Assembly: GCA_021234155.1 (NCBI GenBank)
Contig: JAJEKV010000075.1
Location: forward strand, 3,279,280-3,343,279
Source of the DNA: Isoetes taiwanensis
Taxonomy: Eukaryota; Streptophyta; Lycopodiopsida; Isoetales; Isoetaceae
Length of the DNA: 64,000 nucleotides
Reading direction: 5' to 3'
The position numbers and the translations under genes were made by a program. Positions 1-12,700 of the stretch are shown here, piece after piece; the first letter of the stretch is position 1, and each line of letters begins with the position of its first letter. The notes beneath the pieces were generated by a model, which saw nothing but the letters and a program-made list of their open reading frames with translations, was not told the DNA's origin and did not search any database.

Positions 1-63
1 CGTCCGTCCATTGGTGGTGCCACGTGGATGATCAAGATAAAATTGTTTCAGAATGTGGACTAA

Positions 64-69
64 GGCCCA
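64..69 (+). promoter_or_regulatory. Possible site II-type motif (GGCCCA) upstream of eIF3d
   Basis: GGCCCA is the reverse of TGGGCC, the site II element often seen in promoters of plant translation genes. There is a single copy, about 470 bp before the ATG, and I see no clear TATA box in 1-536. Chance occurrence is quite possible. Confidence 0.2.
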
Positions 70-536
70 GATTCCACTGAGCCGGAAGTTCATACCTGGA
101 CGAATTGCAGAAATCCAAGTAGCATTTTTTCTAAGTTTTGCAATTCCATCACACCCCGGCAGTTCCTGATGTGGCGGCAATTATCAGAGATTTTACTCCC
201 GGGCAAGATCCCCTGGGAGTTTGATGGTACTGTGATAAAAACCTGCCATCTGGATGTGGCTGTGTATTGCTGAAGAATTGACAGAATTGTAGTGGAATGG
301 TGGCCCTGGTATTTAGGGTGGAAGATCGAGACTCCAGAGGTAACAGACGGCCGTTCGGTGGCCTAACAGCAGAACGAATTGCACGGTTGCACCAGAATGA
401 CGACTAAAAAGTGACGGCGCAGATTCGGTTAAAGAAGAGCGACACGTGGCGGTGATCCATTGGATGGCAGTCCTTTTCGACCTTTCCCAAAAAGGCACAC
501 TAAAAAGTATACATAGGCCTGTCCTCTTCTGGATCC

Positions 537-2157
537 ATGGGAACGATGGCGCAGCTTGGAATCCCCGACGTTGCAGACAATCCAGATGGCTGGGGGCCTT
601 TTCTGAAAGATCAGCTCCAGAATGTGCCTTATGCGCCCTTTTCAAAGGGGGAGAAGCTTGGGCGAGCAGCAGATTGGACGCGCTCTCTCCCTGCAAGAGA
701 CGGTGAGTACAGTGTTTTTAATTTCTTTGTTGATGAGGCAGACAAAGATTTTTCTTTTGTGTATTGTAGACCTCCTCCTTCCTAGATTTGGACCTCGTTG
801 GAGGTTTCAGCAACAGCGTCAATTGCCGCAGCGCAAGGATGAAGATGTTGAAGCCAAAAAGAGGGAGGCTCAGAAAGAAAGGCAGCGCAGGGATAAGTTT
901 TATAACCAGAACCGAACTACACAACGCCGTGAATCTGCAGTATTTAAAAGCTCAGTGGATATTCAGCCAGAATGGTCAATGATAGATCAGATCCCTTTTA
1001 CTACATTTTCTAAATTGAGTTCTAATGTTGGGGAACCAGAAGACTTGGTTACTTGTGGTGCTTTGGAATATTATGATAAAACCTATGATAGAGTTACACC
1101 AAAGAGTGAAAGGAGATTGGAGCGTTTTAAAAATCAGAAGTTCTTTAAGGTTTCTACGACTGATGATCCAGTGATTCAGAAACTCGCAAATGAGGATAAA
1201 GGAAATGTTTTTGCCACTGACACTATTTTGTCCACTCTGATGTGTGCTCCAAGATCTGTCTACTCATGGGATATCTTGGTTACTAAGGTTGGTAACAAGC
1301 TGTTTTTTGACAGGCGGGACAATGCTCAGCTTGATTTATTATCTGTAAACGAGTCAGCTCAAGAACCTTTACCTGAAGCGAAGGAAGATATTAACTCTGC
1401 ACATTCTCTAGCTGTAGAAGCTGCCTACATTAATCAGAATTTATCTCAACAGGTTCTTGTTAGGGATGGTAACAAAGTTGAACTGCAAGAGCCTCATCCC
1501 TTTGCAACTGAAGGTGATGAGCTGGCCTCTGTTGGATACCGCTATAGGAAGTGGAAATTAGATGATGACACATTTTTGATTGCAAGGTGTGAGGTACATA
1601 GTGTGATGGAAGTTAAGGGTAATCCTGTATTTTTAACATTGAATGCCCTGAATGAATTTGATCCAAAGATAACTGGGGTTGATTGGAGGCAAGAGCTTGA
1701 CACTCAGCGAGGGGCAGTCTTGGCTACTGAGTTAAAAAATAATGCCAACAAGCTTGCTAAATGGACAGCACAAGCACTTTTGGCAAGTGCTGATATCATG
1801 AAACTTGGATATGTATCCAGAACACATCCAAGAGACCATTTCAATCATGCTATCCTTAGTGTTCAAGGTTATAAGCCAAAGGAATTTGCTGCTCAGATCA
1901 ATCTTAGTACAGGTAATATGTGGGGCATAGTAAAGTCAATTGTAGACCTCTGCATGAAGCTTGGGGAAGGCAAGTACATAATCGTGAAAGACCCATCGAA
2001 GCCACAAGTTCGGCTTTATGAGGTTCCTTCTGATGCATTTGAGAACGATTATGTTGAAGAGCCCTTGCCAGAAGAGGAACAGGTCCAGCCACCACCTCCG
2101 GAAGAAGAAAACACTGCAAAAACAGCAGATGAGAAAGACATTGATGCAGACGTTTGA
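537..2157 (+). CDS. eIF3d: Eukaryotic translation initiation factor 3 subunit d, with one frameshift near 780
   Basis: This encodes the d subunit of the eIF3 complex, a cytosolic factor of translation initiation whose family carries a cap-binding fold. The chosen ATG (537) opens [20 protein letters not shown], followed by [20 protein letters not shown], the typical plant eIF3d N-terminus. From 781 the frame reads [81 protein letters not shown] and [19 protein letters not shown], with an acidic tail that ends at TGA 2155-2157. The first 81 codons (537-779) and the last 458 (781-2154) are in different frames. PPP (771-779) must join PRFGP (781 on) across one surplus T, or 2 missing nt. The joined length of about 540 residues is near the family size. 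I read 703-779 as coding because it gives [16 protein letters not shown], which resembles the family's SVFDF region. An intron beginning at the gtgagt at 703 is the alternative. The gene is intronless otherwise. I am sure of the family and less sure that this copy is intact. Confidence 0.9.
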
Positions 2158-2695
2158 TCAAGCTCAAATATTTAGTATGTTGCATATCTGTTTTTATTGT
2201 TTAGCCTGTTAGTCAGATTTAATGCATTTGCAAGTTGAGCTACATTTTTCTGTAAAAATAACTATACAGTCAAACGTTTTTAATAATATTTTATTATAGT
2301 TACATTGAGGGTACTATCAACTTTGCTTCTTTATAGTTTTGTCCCATCTCTTCCTTTAAAAGAAAAAGATTCTCGCTTCCTACGGGAAAAAACAATCCTG
2401 TTTTTAGCAGGATGGAATGGCGATCCATTTGTGGTTTCTTTCCTGCATGAGATGCTGACAGGATATGACGATGGAAGTTACCTTTTGTGATTTGAGGAGC
2501 CAGTTTTGCAGAGGGGTGGCAGTTCAGAATAAGGTTCTCATTGTGTTTTGTGTTGTGGTGTGCTTTGCATGGTTACCTTGCTTGCTTGAAGTTAGGAAAC
2601 ATTAGGAGTTTGAATCTTTCATGTGAACTTCGATTGTTTTTTAAAGCATCGCCTAAGCTTACGTGAGGTTGGTAGTAAGTTGTAGGTGTGTTGCC
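2158..2695. other. 3' flank of eIF3d, no gene seen
   Basis: AT-rich sequence following the eIF3d stop codon. It probably contains the 3' UTR and poly(A) site. AT-rich runs such as taataatattttattatag near 2281 could serve polyadenylation, but no single signal stands out. The repeated block begins shortly after it. Confidence 0.4.
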
Positions 2696-2699
2696 TGTA

Positions 2700-5060
2700 T
2701 CTACTACTTGTCATATTTGAGTTGAGCCCATTGTGTCTTCTAATGTTCTTCATTCTTGTACCTACAATCCTCCACTCTTGTATCCAAGTTTGAAGTTTGA
2801 TTTTTTATTTAACTGCTTTTGAATCTCCTTTTTGGTCAAGGAGAGCATTCTTCATGGACATTTTCTCACCACAAGCTTTTAATCTTGCATCCTTTTGATT
2901 CACTCTATCCTATTTGTTCATGCAAGGATGAAGCATTTGTCTTGCTATTCTTCTCGTTTGTTTGATTTTTGACCTCATTTGCCTCGACCTCTTCGTTCTC
3001 ATCTAAATTTTTTTTCCTAATCGTTTGGCAGTAGTTTTCTTCTTGTTAGGGATCTTGTGTATAGGAGCCCCTCATAAGAATGTGAATTGTCCTAGGATCG
3101 ACCTTCTAGTGACGGAGAGCATGCGATGCATGTATTGTGGTGCATGTATTGTGGATTGATAATCTCTCCATGTTATAGTGTCTTCCTCACTTTTGTTGCT
3201 AATTTGTTATGTCTAGGTAAATTGTTTTTCATTTACATGTTTCCAGCATCGACTACTTCTTATTCTTCTTTGGCCGTCCTTTGATGTTCTCCAATCCTCG
3301 AATCGCCATTATCGGATGGGAGCAACATGTATAAGATGCATGTAATTCGGACCCTCGAATTGCTAGGGGAGGCATATCTAACATGTGTTCTTCTCGTACC
3401 TTCATTCCTTTTATATATTTTTTCTGTTTCTTTTTATTTAGCCAAGCAAACTATCCTCGAATCAACATTCTGGTGATATACATACGATGCTTGTATTTCG
3501 GATCTCCAAGCAAGAGTGATCATCTTGCCATTTCCATAGTCTCTTGTGTTGCTAGTTTGTTATGTGCATGTGAATTGTTTTTTATTTACAACTCTTCAGC
3601 ATCGACTATTATCAATCGTTCTCCTATGATCTCCATTTCTCATTCTCGGAAGGAAGTAACATGTATAAGATGCATGCTATTTGGATCGTCAGGTCGCTAG
3701 AGGAGGCATTACGGCTACGAAAGCGATCTGGAACGTCAGTCCGAGATCCGACGACTCATGTTGTTTTGGGATATATCTTACAATTACGGCTATGAAAGTG
3801 ATCTGGAACGTCAATCCGAGATCCCAACTTTCTAATTCAAATATGCGAAATTTTTGTATTTGATGGGGACAAAAGCCCTACCCTCATCACCCTCACGAGG
3901 AGGAGTTGGAAAGAAACTCCTCAACTAAATGTCCAAACTTCCATTATTGATTATTTTTTTACCTTTTTATTGTTAAGTCTCTGGAATACTAATATAATCA
4001 AGACATTCTAGGGTGTCCTAACAAATTCTAGGTGCCCATGAGTAATTACTTAAGTCTAAATAAAAACTTTGGGCTCTAATCAAAATAGAACATTGTGGAA
4101 TACTCTAGATGCCCATGAGTAAGCACCTGTCATAAGTCTAAGGATTTTATAGTAGATGGATAATCTTAAACTGGAATACAACATCAAAAGATAGATTAAA
4201 ATATGAAATCCAACCCTTAAGGGCAAAGCTCACAACCGGGCTGAAAAAAAACTAAGTATTGGAAAAGAATTGGATTAAGATATGATTCAATTGAGCATTA
4301 GAGCATCCACTCTCGCAAGATCCCAAATTAAAATTAATTTGCATTACGGGGCATGGTCTAGTGGCAGGACCTTAAATCGCCACACCCAAGGTCACGGATT
4401 CAAACCTGGCCAATATTGGTCTAGTAATGGGGACCTTAAGAATCCATTGTCCCGAGGCCATGGATTCGAGTACGACCAACCGGTCTTGTGGTTGAGACCA
4501 TAAACTTGCCATATGTACTTGATAAACACATGCAAATCAGCTTCTAGCATATCACGCCCAGGTAGTGGTGGCTTCCATGTGACATGTAGAATAAAGTGAT
4601 GTAATTTGTATTTATGATATGATGATGAATAAAATGACGTCCTTCAATATAAAAAAAACTCCAAATTAAGAAGAAAGGAATAAGTTTAAAAAACTCCAAA
4701 TTAACAAGAAAGGAATAAGTTTAAGAACGGATTGGATAGGTATTGGGAAATTCACTAATAGAATTGATGGATGTCATTAGCCAATTCCACACAAAAAGTT
4801 TCTCCAAGCAAAAAAGAGTTAAGTTGGATCAAGGAACTCGTTGGCGGTTTCTGAATCTCCGAAGCCAATTCAGTCGAGGTCGCAGTTCGTCGAACCTTGT
4901 TGCTGAAGTTGATCGCTAGAGCACTGTTGAAGTCCCAATTCATGTTGTTCCTCTCCTTTATATTCGATGTAGTTCATCTTTTTGTAAACAATACGATAAC
5001 TGCTCTTTTTTATAAGGGTTCGTAGCTTTATAAAGATTAAAAGCCTGCCATTTAATAACT
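2700..5060 (+). repeat. Tandem unit A1, non-coding
   Basis: This stretch is about 70-90 percent alike by eye to 5925-8755. Shared landmarks are tacttgtcatatttgagttg at the left, the caccacaagcttttaatc segment, the cgatctggaacgtcag segment, the SINE, and ctttataaagatt at the right. No coding potential is recognised, and no terminal repeats of a known element class were found. The degraded copy-2 equivalent lies at about 20845-23080. Confidence 0.6.
4351..4505 (+). mobile_element. tRNA-derived SINE in unit A1
   Basis: A pol III internal promoter is visible: box A TGGTCTAGTGG (4354-4364) and box B GGATTCAAACC (4396-4406), about 42 bp apart start to start, as in a tRNA. A second box-B-like stretch, GGATTCGAGTACG, follows near 4463, so the element may be dimeric. 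No obvious A- or T-rich tail is present. Related copies lie at 8065, 22370 and 26045. It is present in both A units, so it was inserted before they were duplicated. Confidence 0.65.
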
Positions 5061-5400
5061 TAGATCTTTGCTATGCTAAACGTACATTTGATTAAAAATT
5101 CTTATTAACTTTAGTCTTTACCTTAGATTAACCAAAGGAATATTTTAACATGGATATTAGGGTGCGAGGTTTGGCATAAACATTCTATCCTTCTTTCTCT
5201 TTTCCTTGCTCCCATAGCAACTCCCCGGCACCAGCGTACCAATTCCTCCCCTTCCCTGGATTGATCCTCCTCGATCAAGGAATTTTATGATGAACCAAGT
5301 CTATGGTTACAACCTTGATCGAGTCCACAGTAAAAAATATTCAAGTCCAGCCCTTTAGGCTAAAAAAATTTAAGTCCAGCCCTTAAAGGCGAAAAAGTTT
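5050..5400 (+). repeat. Dispersed 350-bp repeat (partner at 15645-16005)
   Basis: Shares a run of landmarks with 15645-16005: tattttaacatgg, catictatc-type and ctttctcttttccttgctcc stretches, and agtccagcccttaaaggc. Counterparts in block 2 are at about 23080-23425 and 33230-33590. I found no terminal inverted repeats and no coding potential, so the class is unknown. Confidence 0.5.
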
Positions 5401-5449
5401 TTTAGCAGGATTGTCTAACCTCCCCACAACAAATCCTGCAATTCTAGCC

Positions 5450-5925
5450 TATCCACCTGCATATCACATCATGTCAAAAATGACGTAGCTTCATGTCTAC
5501 CATTGGATTTCATAATTTTGAATCCTATGGCTAGGACTATTAAAAAAAAAAATCCCAAGAATTCTCCTTTGCACCATGGATCCTCTCTAACTCCATTCTC
5601 CTTCCTCCTTTCTTTTCACATGTACTTAATAAACACATGCAAATCAGCTTCTAGCACATCGCGCCTAGGTAGTGGATTGGCTTTCATGTGACATATAGAA
5701 TAAAGTGATGTAATTTGTATTCATGATGTGACATTGAATAAAATGACATCCTTCAATATAAAAAAAAAACTCCAAATTAAAAAGAAAGGAATAAGTTTAA
5801 GAATGGCTTGGATAGGTATTGGGAAATTCACTAATAGAATTGATAGATGTCATTAGCCAATTCCACACAATCTCCAAGCATTATCACAGAGTAAGGAAAA
5901 GAGTTAAGCTGGATGAAGAAACTAC
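5450..5925 (+). repeat. Partial third copy of the A-unit right part
   Basis: From acacatgcaaatcagcttct (5633) to gagttaag near 5910 it matches 4530-4825 and 8265-8540, including the gaattgat...cattagccaattccacaca stretch. It precedes unit A2 and may mark the recombination point that made the tandem. Confidence 0.45.
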
Positions 5926-6514
5926 TTGTCATATTTGAGTTGAGCCTATTTATGTGATTCATTGGGTCTTCCAGTGTTCTTCATGCTTATACCTACAATT
6001 GTTTGCTCTTGTATCCAAGTTGGATCGTTTATTTAACTGTGCTCGAATCTCCTTTTTAGTGAAGGAGAGCATCCTTCAGGGACATTTTCTCACCACAAGC
6101 TTTTAATCCTGCATCCTTTTGATTCACTCTATCCTATTTTTCATGCAAGGACGAAGCATTTGTCTTGCTATTCTTCTCATGTGTTTGAATTTTTCACCTT
6201 ATTTGCCTCGACCTCTTCCTCCTCATTTTTCTTTTCTTTTTGAATTTTTTTTTTGGCCCTTTTCTAATTGTTTGGCGGTAGTTTTCTTGTTAGAAATCTT
6301 GTGTATAGGAGCTCCTCATAAGAATGTGAATTGTCTTAGGATCAACATTCTAGTGATGGAGGGCATGTGATGCATGTATTGTGGATTGATAATCTCTCCA
6401 TGTTATAGTCTCTTCCTCACGTTTGTTGCTAATTTGTTATGTTTGGGTAAATTGTTTTTCATTTACATGTTTTAGAAGCATAAATTTACCACTAGCATTA
6501 GCATTATCTTATCT

Positions 6515-6673
6515 TATTCTTGGTCGCCTTTTAATATTTGGTTATTGTGTTTGGTGATGGGGCCTAGTCTCCAGGTTTTAGATGGGCTGTTGCCCTTGCA
6601 TGTGCCGTCCCATAACCCGTTGGGTTCCCGTGGACGTAAAAATTCATCTTATCTTATCTTATCTTATTCTTCT
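6515..6673 (+). mobile_element. Short SINE-like insertion ending in (ATCTT)n
   Basis: The insert ends gggttcccgtggacgtaaaa followed by repeated atctt (6646-6670). That end resembles the LINE-A/B 3' end (GTCCCATAGG...GGTCTCCGTGGACG...AAAA plus a pentamer tail). Similar ttatcttatcttattctt stretches on both sides look like a target duplication. The equivalent place in unit A1 (about 3255) lacks it, so it inserted after the A duplication. Its degraded duplicate is at 24530-24680. Confidence 0.5.
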
Positions 6674-7194
6674 TTGGCCGTTCTTTGATGTTCTCCAATC
6701 CTCGCATCGCCATTATGGGAAGGAAGCAATATGTATAAGATGCATGCAATTCAGACCGTCGAATTGCTAGGGGACGCATATCTAACATATGTTCTTCTCG
6801 TACCTTCATTTCTTCTATATATTTTTCTGCCTCTTTTTATTTAGCCAAGCAAACTATCCTCAAATTTAGCCAAGCAAACTATCCTCGAATTAAAACTCTG
6901 GTGATGGGAAGTATACATACGATGATGTATTTTGAATCTCAAGCAAGAGTGATCATCTTGCCATTTCCATATTCTCTTACTTGTGTTGCTAGTTCTTTAT
7001 AGGCATGTGAATTGTTTTTTATTTAAAACTCTTCAGCATCGACTATTATCAATCGTTCTCCTATGATCTCCAATTCTCATTCTGAGAAGGGAGCAACATG
7101 TATAAGATGCATGCTATTTGGATTGTCAGGTCGCTAACGGAGGCATTACGGCTATGAAAGCGATCTGGAACGTCAGTACGAGATCCCACAACTC

Positions 7195-7545
7195 TTGTTG
7201 TTTCGGGATATATCTTACAATGCATATGACTTTAGGGACAATATGTAAGTGATCTTATCGTTGGTCCCAGATCATATGACTCACATTGCTTTAGATATAT
7301 TCTACAGTGCAGATGATCTAGGAGCTCATGTTGATTTGGGATATATCTTACAATGCATATGGTTTCGGGTCTATATGTAAGTGATCCTACGGTCCAGATT
7401 AATTTTGATCTTGATCATTGGTCCAAGGTCCTATGGCTTACAGTGCTTTAGATATATCTTACAGTGCAGATGGGATGGCCTGGGGTTTATACGTAAGCGA
7501 TTCTATGGTGCATATGGCCCATCATGTTCGTGATTTATTGGGGAT
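7195..7545 (+). repeat. Imperfect tandem array inside unit A2
   Basis: Phrases such as gggatatatcttacaatgca, tttagatatatcttacagtg and atatgtaagtgatc recur two to four times, giving units of roughly 150-170 bp. Unit A1 has only one such phrase at its equivalent place (about 3768), so the array expanded in A2. Block-2 equivalent: about 25210-25540. Confidence 0.55.
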
Positions 7546-8061
7546 CTCCCACTTTCTAATTCAAATATGCTAAATTTTTGTATTGAGGGGGACCAAAACC
7601 TTGCCCTCATCACCCTCACAAGAAGGAGTTGGGAGGAAACTCCTCAACTAAATGTCCAAACTTCCATTGTTATAATTTTTTACCTTTTTTATTGTTAAAG
7701 CTCTCTGGAATGCTAATATAATCAAGACATTCTAAGGTGTCCTAAAATGGTCTAGGCGCCTATGAGTAACTACTTAAGCCTAAACAAAAAGTTTGGGCTC
7801 TAATCGAAATAGAACATTGTGGAATACTCTAGATGCCCATGAGTAAGCACCTTTTATAAGTCTAAGGAATTTATAGATAGTTGGATAACCTCAAACTCGA
7901 ATACAGCATCAAAAGACAGATTAAAAAATGAAATCCACCCCTTAAGCGCAAAGCTCACAACTGGGCTGAGACTAAGTATTGGAAAAAAAAAGGATTAAGG
8001 CATGATTCAATTGAGCATTAGAGCTCTCCTCTAGCAAGATCCCAAATTAAAATTTGCCCTA

Positions 8062-8215
8062 TGGGCATGGTCTAGTGGCAGGACCTTAAATTGCCACACT
8101 CGAGGTCATGGGTTTAAACCTGACCAATATCGATCTAGTAATGGGGACCTTAAAGAATCCATTGCCCCGAGGTCACAGGTTCAAGTATGATTAACCGGTC
8201 TTGTAGTAGAGAGTT
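8062..8215 (+). mobile_element. tRNA-derived SINE in unit A2
   Basis: Paralogue of the element at 4351. Box A is TGGTCTAGTGG (8068-8078) and box B is the slightly decayed GGTTTAAACC (8111-8120). The second half again has a ggttcaagtatga box-B-like motif. It was co-duplicated with the surrounding unit. Confidence 0.6.
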
Positions 8216-9194
8216 AAGCTTCTCCGAGCATATTGCACCTTAAACTTGCCATATGTACTCGATAATCACATGTAAAGTAGCTCCTAACATATTGCGCCTA
8301 TGTAATGGACTGGCTTCTATGTGATATGTAGAATAAAAGTGACGTAAAATATACCTATGTAATGGAGTGGCTTCTATGTCATATTAGAATAAAAGTGACG
8401 TAAAATATACTCATGATGTGATGATAAATAGAATGACGTCCTTCAATATAAACCAAATTAAAAAGGAAGGAATAAGTTTAACGGCTTGGATAGGTATTGG
8501 GAAATTCACTAATAGATATCATAGAGTAAGGAAAAGAGTTAAGCGAGGTCTAGAGCACTGTTAGTGAAGTTCGTTCTGTTGTTGAAGTTGGTGGCTAGAG
8601 CACTATTACAGTCCCAATTCGTGTCTCCATCTGTCGATTGTTTCTCTCCTTTATATTCGATGTAGCTCACCTTTTAGTAAAAGGTTCGATAACCTCCTTT
8701 TTTTCTTATAAGGGTTCATAGCTTTATAAAGATTGAAGACTCACCTTTTCAATACATATATAAGGCAGTTTCCTTTTATGTTTGAAGGTAATATTTTTAC
8801 CCCAGGAAAAAGCGTGAGAACGACATGTGTCCCTAAAAATAATAACAGGAAATTTAAAAAAAAAAAAAAAGTGACGACCCCTTTCGTTCCTTTGCAAGCA
8901 ATCCGGTCCTGCTCAGTTACGAACCTTTCTTCCTCTGCAAGCAATCCGGGTTGCGTCAGCTTTCAAGCAAGCTCTTAAATTTCTTGCTCTGCAAGCAATC
9001 CCCAATCCCCTGCTCTACTCTATGCATTATGCCGTTTAAGCGGCCAGTTTCAGGCCCTTCACTTCTTCCTTCTTCTTCACTTTACTTCTCTTCACTTCTT
9101 CCTTCTTCTTCTGACGCCCCTTCTTTTTGTGACCGTGCACCTTCATTTTTCTAAGTAGTCTTTCTTGAAGGAAAAAAGGCATCGCCTCTCCCCT

Positions 9195-9745
9195 TTTTAT
9201 TTTCTTTTGTTTTGTTTTGTTGTGCAAAGTTTTTTCTTTTGTTTTGTGACCCAAGTGCACCTTCATTTTTTTCTAATTGGTAAATCATTTCAAAAAAAAC
9301 TCCTTGATTGAGCATTAGCCTAAAAGGCCATGAACAAGAATAATAAAATTGCTCCATCTTCTTTGCAGGGCTTTCTATATAGGAAAAGGTTATTGAAAAA
9401 ATTCTTTACTAGATTCTTCTCGAAGAAATTCCATCATCTTGAGATTTTGCCCTTCCATTCCAGGGGGTGCTCACCCCTTTTTCCCTATGATTTCATTGTG
9501 AACTTTAACATTGACATTACAATTCAACATGTGGATAGATATTTACATCACAATAATAAGTTTTAAAGCCTTGCAATTGTTCTAGGTCGGGCTTGCCCTC
9601 TTAAGAGTCTTATCAATAGGCTTATATGCTCGTATAATATCTGGTTTCCCAAACCCGAAAGTGCATTACCTATGAACTTAAAAAGCATAAAAGAGCATTT
9701 TTTTGCTTCAACTTAGGACAACACTATGTCAATAAATATGTCAAA
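9195..9745 (+). repeat. Direct repeat left of LINE-A
   Basis: Matches 14126-14790 over nearly its whole length (cttttgttttgttttgttg, gaacaagaataataaaattg, aactttaacattgacatta, atgctcgtataatatctggt, acactatgtcaataaatatg). This copy lacks several short internal pieces. LINE-A's tail abuts its right end. It may be one arm of a host duplication, an LTR-like pair or an unusually long target-site duplication. Confidence 0.7.
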
Positions 9746-12700
9746 GGAAGGAAGGAAGGAAGGAAGGTACTTTTATCGTCCACGGAGACCAATCGGTCTA
9801 TGGGACCCAATACAAAACGCAAAAGCGGATTCTTGCCGGATTAAAAACCCCGCCCGAAGGGGTTTTCGGGAAAACCGTGGCAAAGAATCAGCCTGTGACA
9901 AACCGTGCTAATCATATAAAATGCGTAAACATCCCAATATATACAAATCATGCACCACCCCCGTAGTGCCTAGTCACGGACAGCCGCGGGGGCAAATGTG
10001 ACTCGCAGTCCAAGACCTCTGGATGTATGACCCCCAGATTCACGTCTCGACGGTGTGTTCATCAGCAAATGCAAGGGCACGTCCCAGCCGCACTAAAGGA
10101 GCGTGATCGGCCCGGATCCGATCGAACACCGGGCAACTCTGGAAAGTGTGAGACTCATCCTCAATGGCACCCGTTTGGACAAAGACCGAGAGCACCCTGG
10201 CGGGGCTCCCCAATCCACCGCCTGCCTCGATCGCGAAGATGGTGGGCACTGTGCGAATGGAGGCAATGAGTCTGCGCTTTTTCGGGGGTACCGGGAACGC
10301 AGGTAGAGCCGTGGGCCCCGGGCTAACACGGGTTGATGTGCTCCTTGTAATGGGCCATTTTGACTCGCTTTAAAGCAATGGGGTCCCGAGCTTGCCAAGG
10401 AAACAAGCATCTAGGTACTCCCCGAAGCTATCACGATCGGCCAGCCGCGCCCGGTAGACGACATCGTTCTCACATCGTTCCATCTCATAAACCACATCGA
10501 TCTCTTACCCCCTCCAACAGGCCCTAAGCCACAATGGACTCATGGCCACAAGTAAGCCAGGTCGCGGGAGCCGAGCATCACCCATAGTAACCACTTTCTG
10601 AAAATAGACGATGTGTCTATCAAGGGCTGCCGGCCAAGCGGCAAGAATCCAGTTTCGCGCAGCGGGAATCGATAGGGGACTGAAGGTTTCACCCAAGTGC
10701 CCGTGCCAAAAATGCCTTACTCGCACTGCTCCAAGTCATTCCAGTCGCCAAAGAGACGGCATCGGCCCCCAAACCTCGACCCCGCATGAAGGACGGGCTC
10801 GACCGGTGCCCTAACAAATGTGACCGATGGCCCCAATCATATAGCTCACGCTCGGGTGATTTGTTGTTCTGCATGGCATAAATCGCTTTCCGGCCCACTT
10901 CACACCGCAGCGGATAGACGCCTCCCGCCAGAGCCGGAGGGGAACTCCACCCCTAGGTACTTGTAGGTGGGCGTGGCGCCCACAGTCCCCCCCGATATGT
11001 GAGTGCAGGAGGCATGGGGTGACGGAAGAGGATATGAGAACCACCTGGTCTTGGCCAGATTGACGCCAAGCATGTCGTAGCCCGACAAAATGTGTCTAGG
11101 GCATCCGTGTGAGACCAAGATAGTGTGGGCCAGCCAGCCAACATCGTCCCGCGATAGATGAGCTGGCCGGATGACCTGATGCAAAAAGCGTATGCCATCC
11201 CCCATGCTCGCAGAAGCGTGGCTCTAACCGATCAATGTAGAGGCCAAAAAGTGTTGGCGAGAGGGGGCAACCTCTTGGGACCCTATACTATCGGTGAATG
11301 CTTGGCCCGTCGGCCGATCCCCGCCAAAACAACTCTCATACAACACGTATATGGCATTCGCCGTGACGTGCAAATGGAGCCCCAGCTGACGCAGCTAGCC
11401 CACGCTTTTTCCCTTGGATCCGACAAAAGCCTTTGGCGAAGTCCACAAAGCAAACAATACAAGTCCGTAGATGATTCCGGGCCGCTTTCAATCGCTGCCC
11501 GCAAATGTAAAGATATGGTCAATCGTTGAGTGGCGGGGTCGAAAAGCCCGCCTGTGTGAGGGCTCGCGATCCGGCCACCTCCCAGTAGTCAACATTACCG
11601 CCGCCGAGAATGCCGATAGCGGTTTGGCAAATAATGAACCGACCATGATCGTCCCACTTGGCCGGACAAAGGTGGGGTCGCCTCGCCTTGTGAATGGGAA
11701 CAACCCCGCTTGGGTCCATTGTCGGGGAAACCCTCCTCGCAATGCTCGTTGAACAGGGTAGTGAGGACCGCACAAGGCCGCCTCTGCCCACTTGAGTAAC
11801 TCGCCTCCATACCATCGGGTCACCGCCTTCCCATTAGCTAGCCGCTCTGTGCCCTCCTCAACATCCTCGCCCACGAACCAATGGGGGCCATCCCGTGGGG
11901 GTATGGGCGACGCTGCCCCTGGCGGGTCATAGAGCTGCCGCAGTAATCGCTCCCACCGCCCGGGTGTGATGTCCCCTCAGAGGGCGGGCTGGCCTTCAAG
12001 CACTTCAAGGCCAAAAGGTTCGAGGATGAGTGTCCAACAGCCGAACATCTCCCACGATAAAAGCAGGCAAGGTACCGCCTTTGTGTCCCTTCGGATGGGC
12101 GCGGTATGGTGGTGGCCCGCAAGCGGTACTGGATCCGCATCGATTTGAGTGCCGCCGGCTCTGCTTACAACCGCATCAAACCATCGGTTACGCGGGAATG
12201 TTGCTGACCCCTTCGAAGCGCGACGGGGGTCCGCCAGCACTCGGCCCGCCGTGATCCCGTATTAGCCCGAAAGTCACCGGGTCTGTCACCGCTTCTAGTG
12301 TGGAGGTCTCGCAATTACCGGAGGGCGCCCATGAGCATCTGGCGAAGTCCTCTACCGCCATAATCGAAGTCTCAACCGAGGACGGTGGAGAGGGGTCGGC
12401 ATAGTGGGGGTTCCACGCGGCCGCCAAACCAGGTCCAAATAAAGTGGGAGGTGATCTCGAGTCGATCTCCTCATCCCGATCGCCTGGCTCACCCTAAAAC
12501 GAATCGATGAGATGCATATCTTTGGCGCAACTACAAGCACATAGTCCACCACACTAGACCCTCCCCGATTGTCCCGCTCGCATGTGCACTTTATGGTGAA
12601 TCGCCACCGTGAAAGGCCATTGCAAATTATCAAGTCAAAAATGCCACATAGCAGAGCAACCGTCGCCAAAGCGAAAGTGACTGGGGCCGGCATCCGACCC

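Larger units (their letters stand above)
5925..8755 (+). repeat. Tandem unit A2, non-coding, with later insertions
   Basis: Older diverged partner of 2700-5060. It differs by an extra SINE-like insertion at about 6515-6673 and by an imperfect tandem array at 7195-7545, both absent from the equivalent places in unit A1. The degraded copy-2 equivalent is at about 23930-26740. No gene is recognised. Confidence 0.6.

Noticed and set aside
703-779. An intron in eIF3d beginning at gtgagt
   Set aside because: The donor looks good, but the supposed intron translates into the expected SVFNF...DEADKDF region, and removing it would lose family sequence. A small indel at 780 explains the frame change better.
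4351-4420. Functional tRNA gene
   Set aside because: Boxes A and B are present but there is no cloverleaf with a proper acceptor stem, and the same sequence recurs with the repeat units. It is a SINE.
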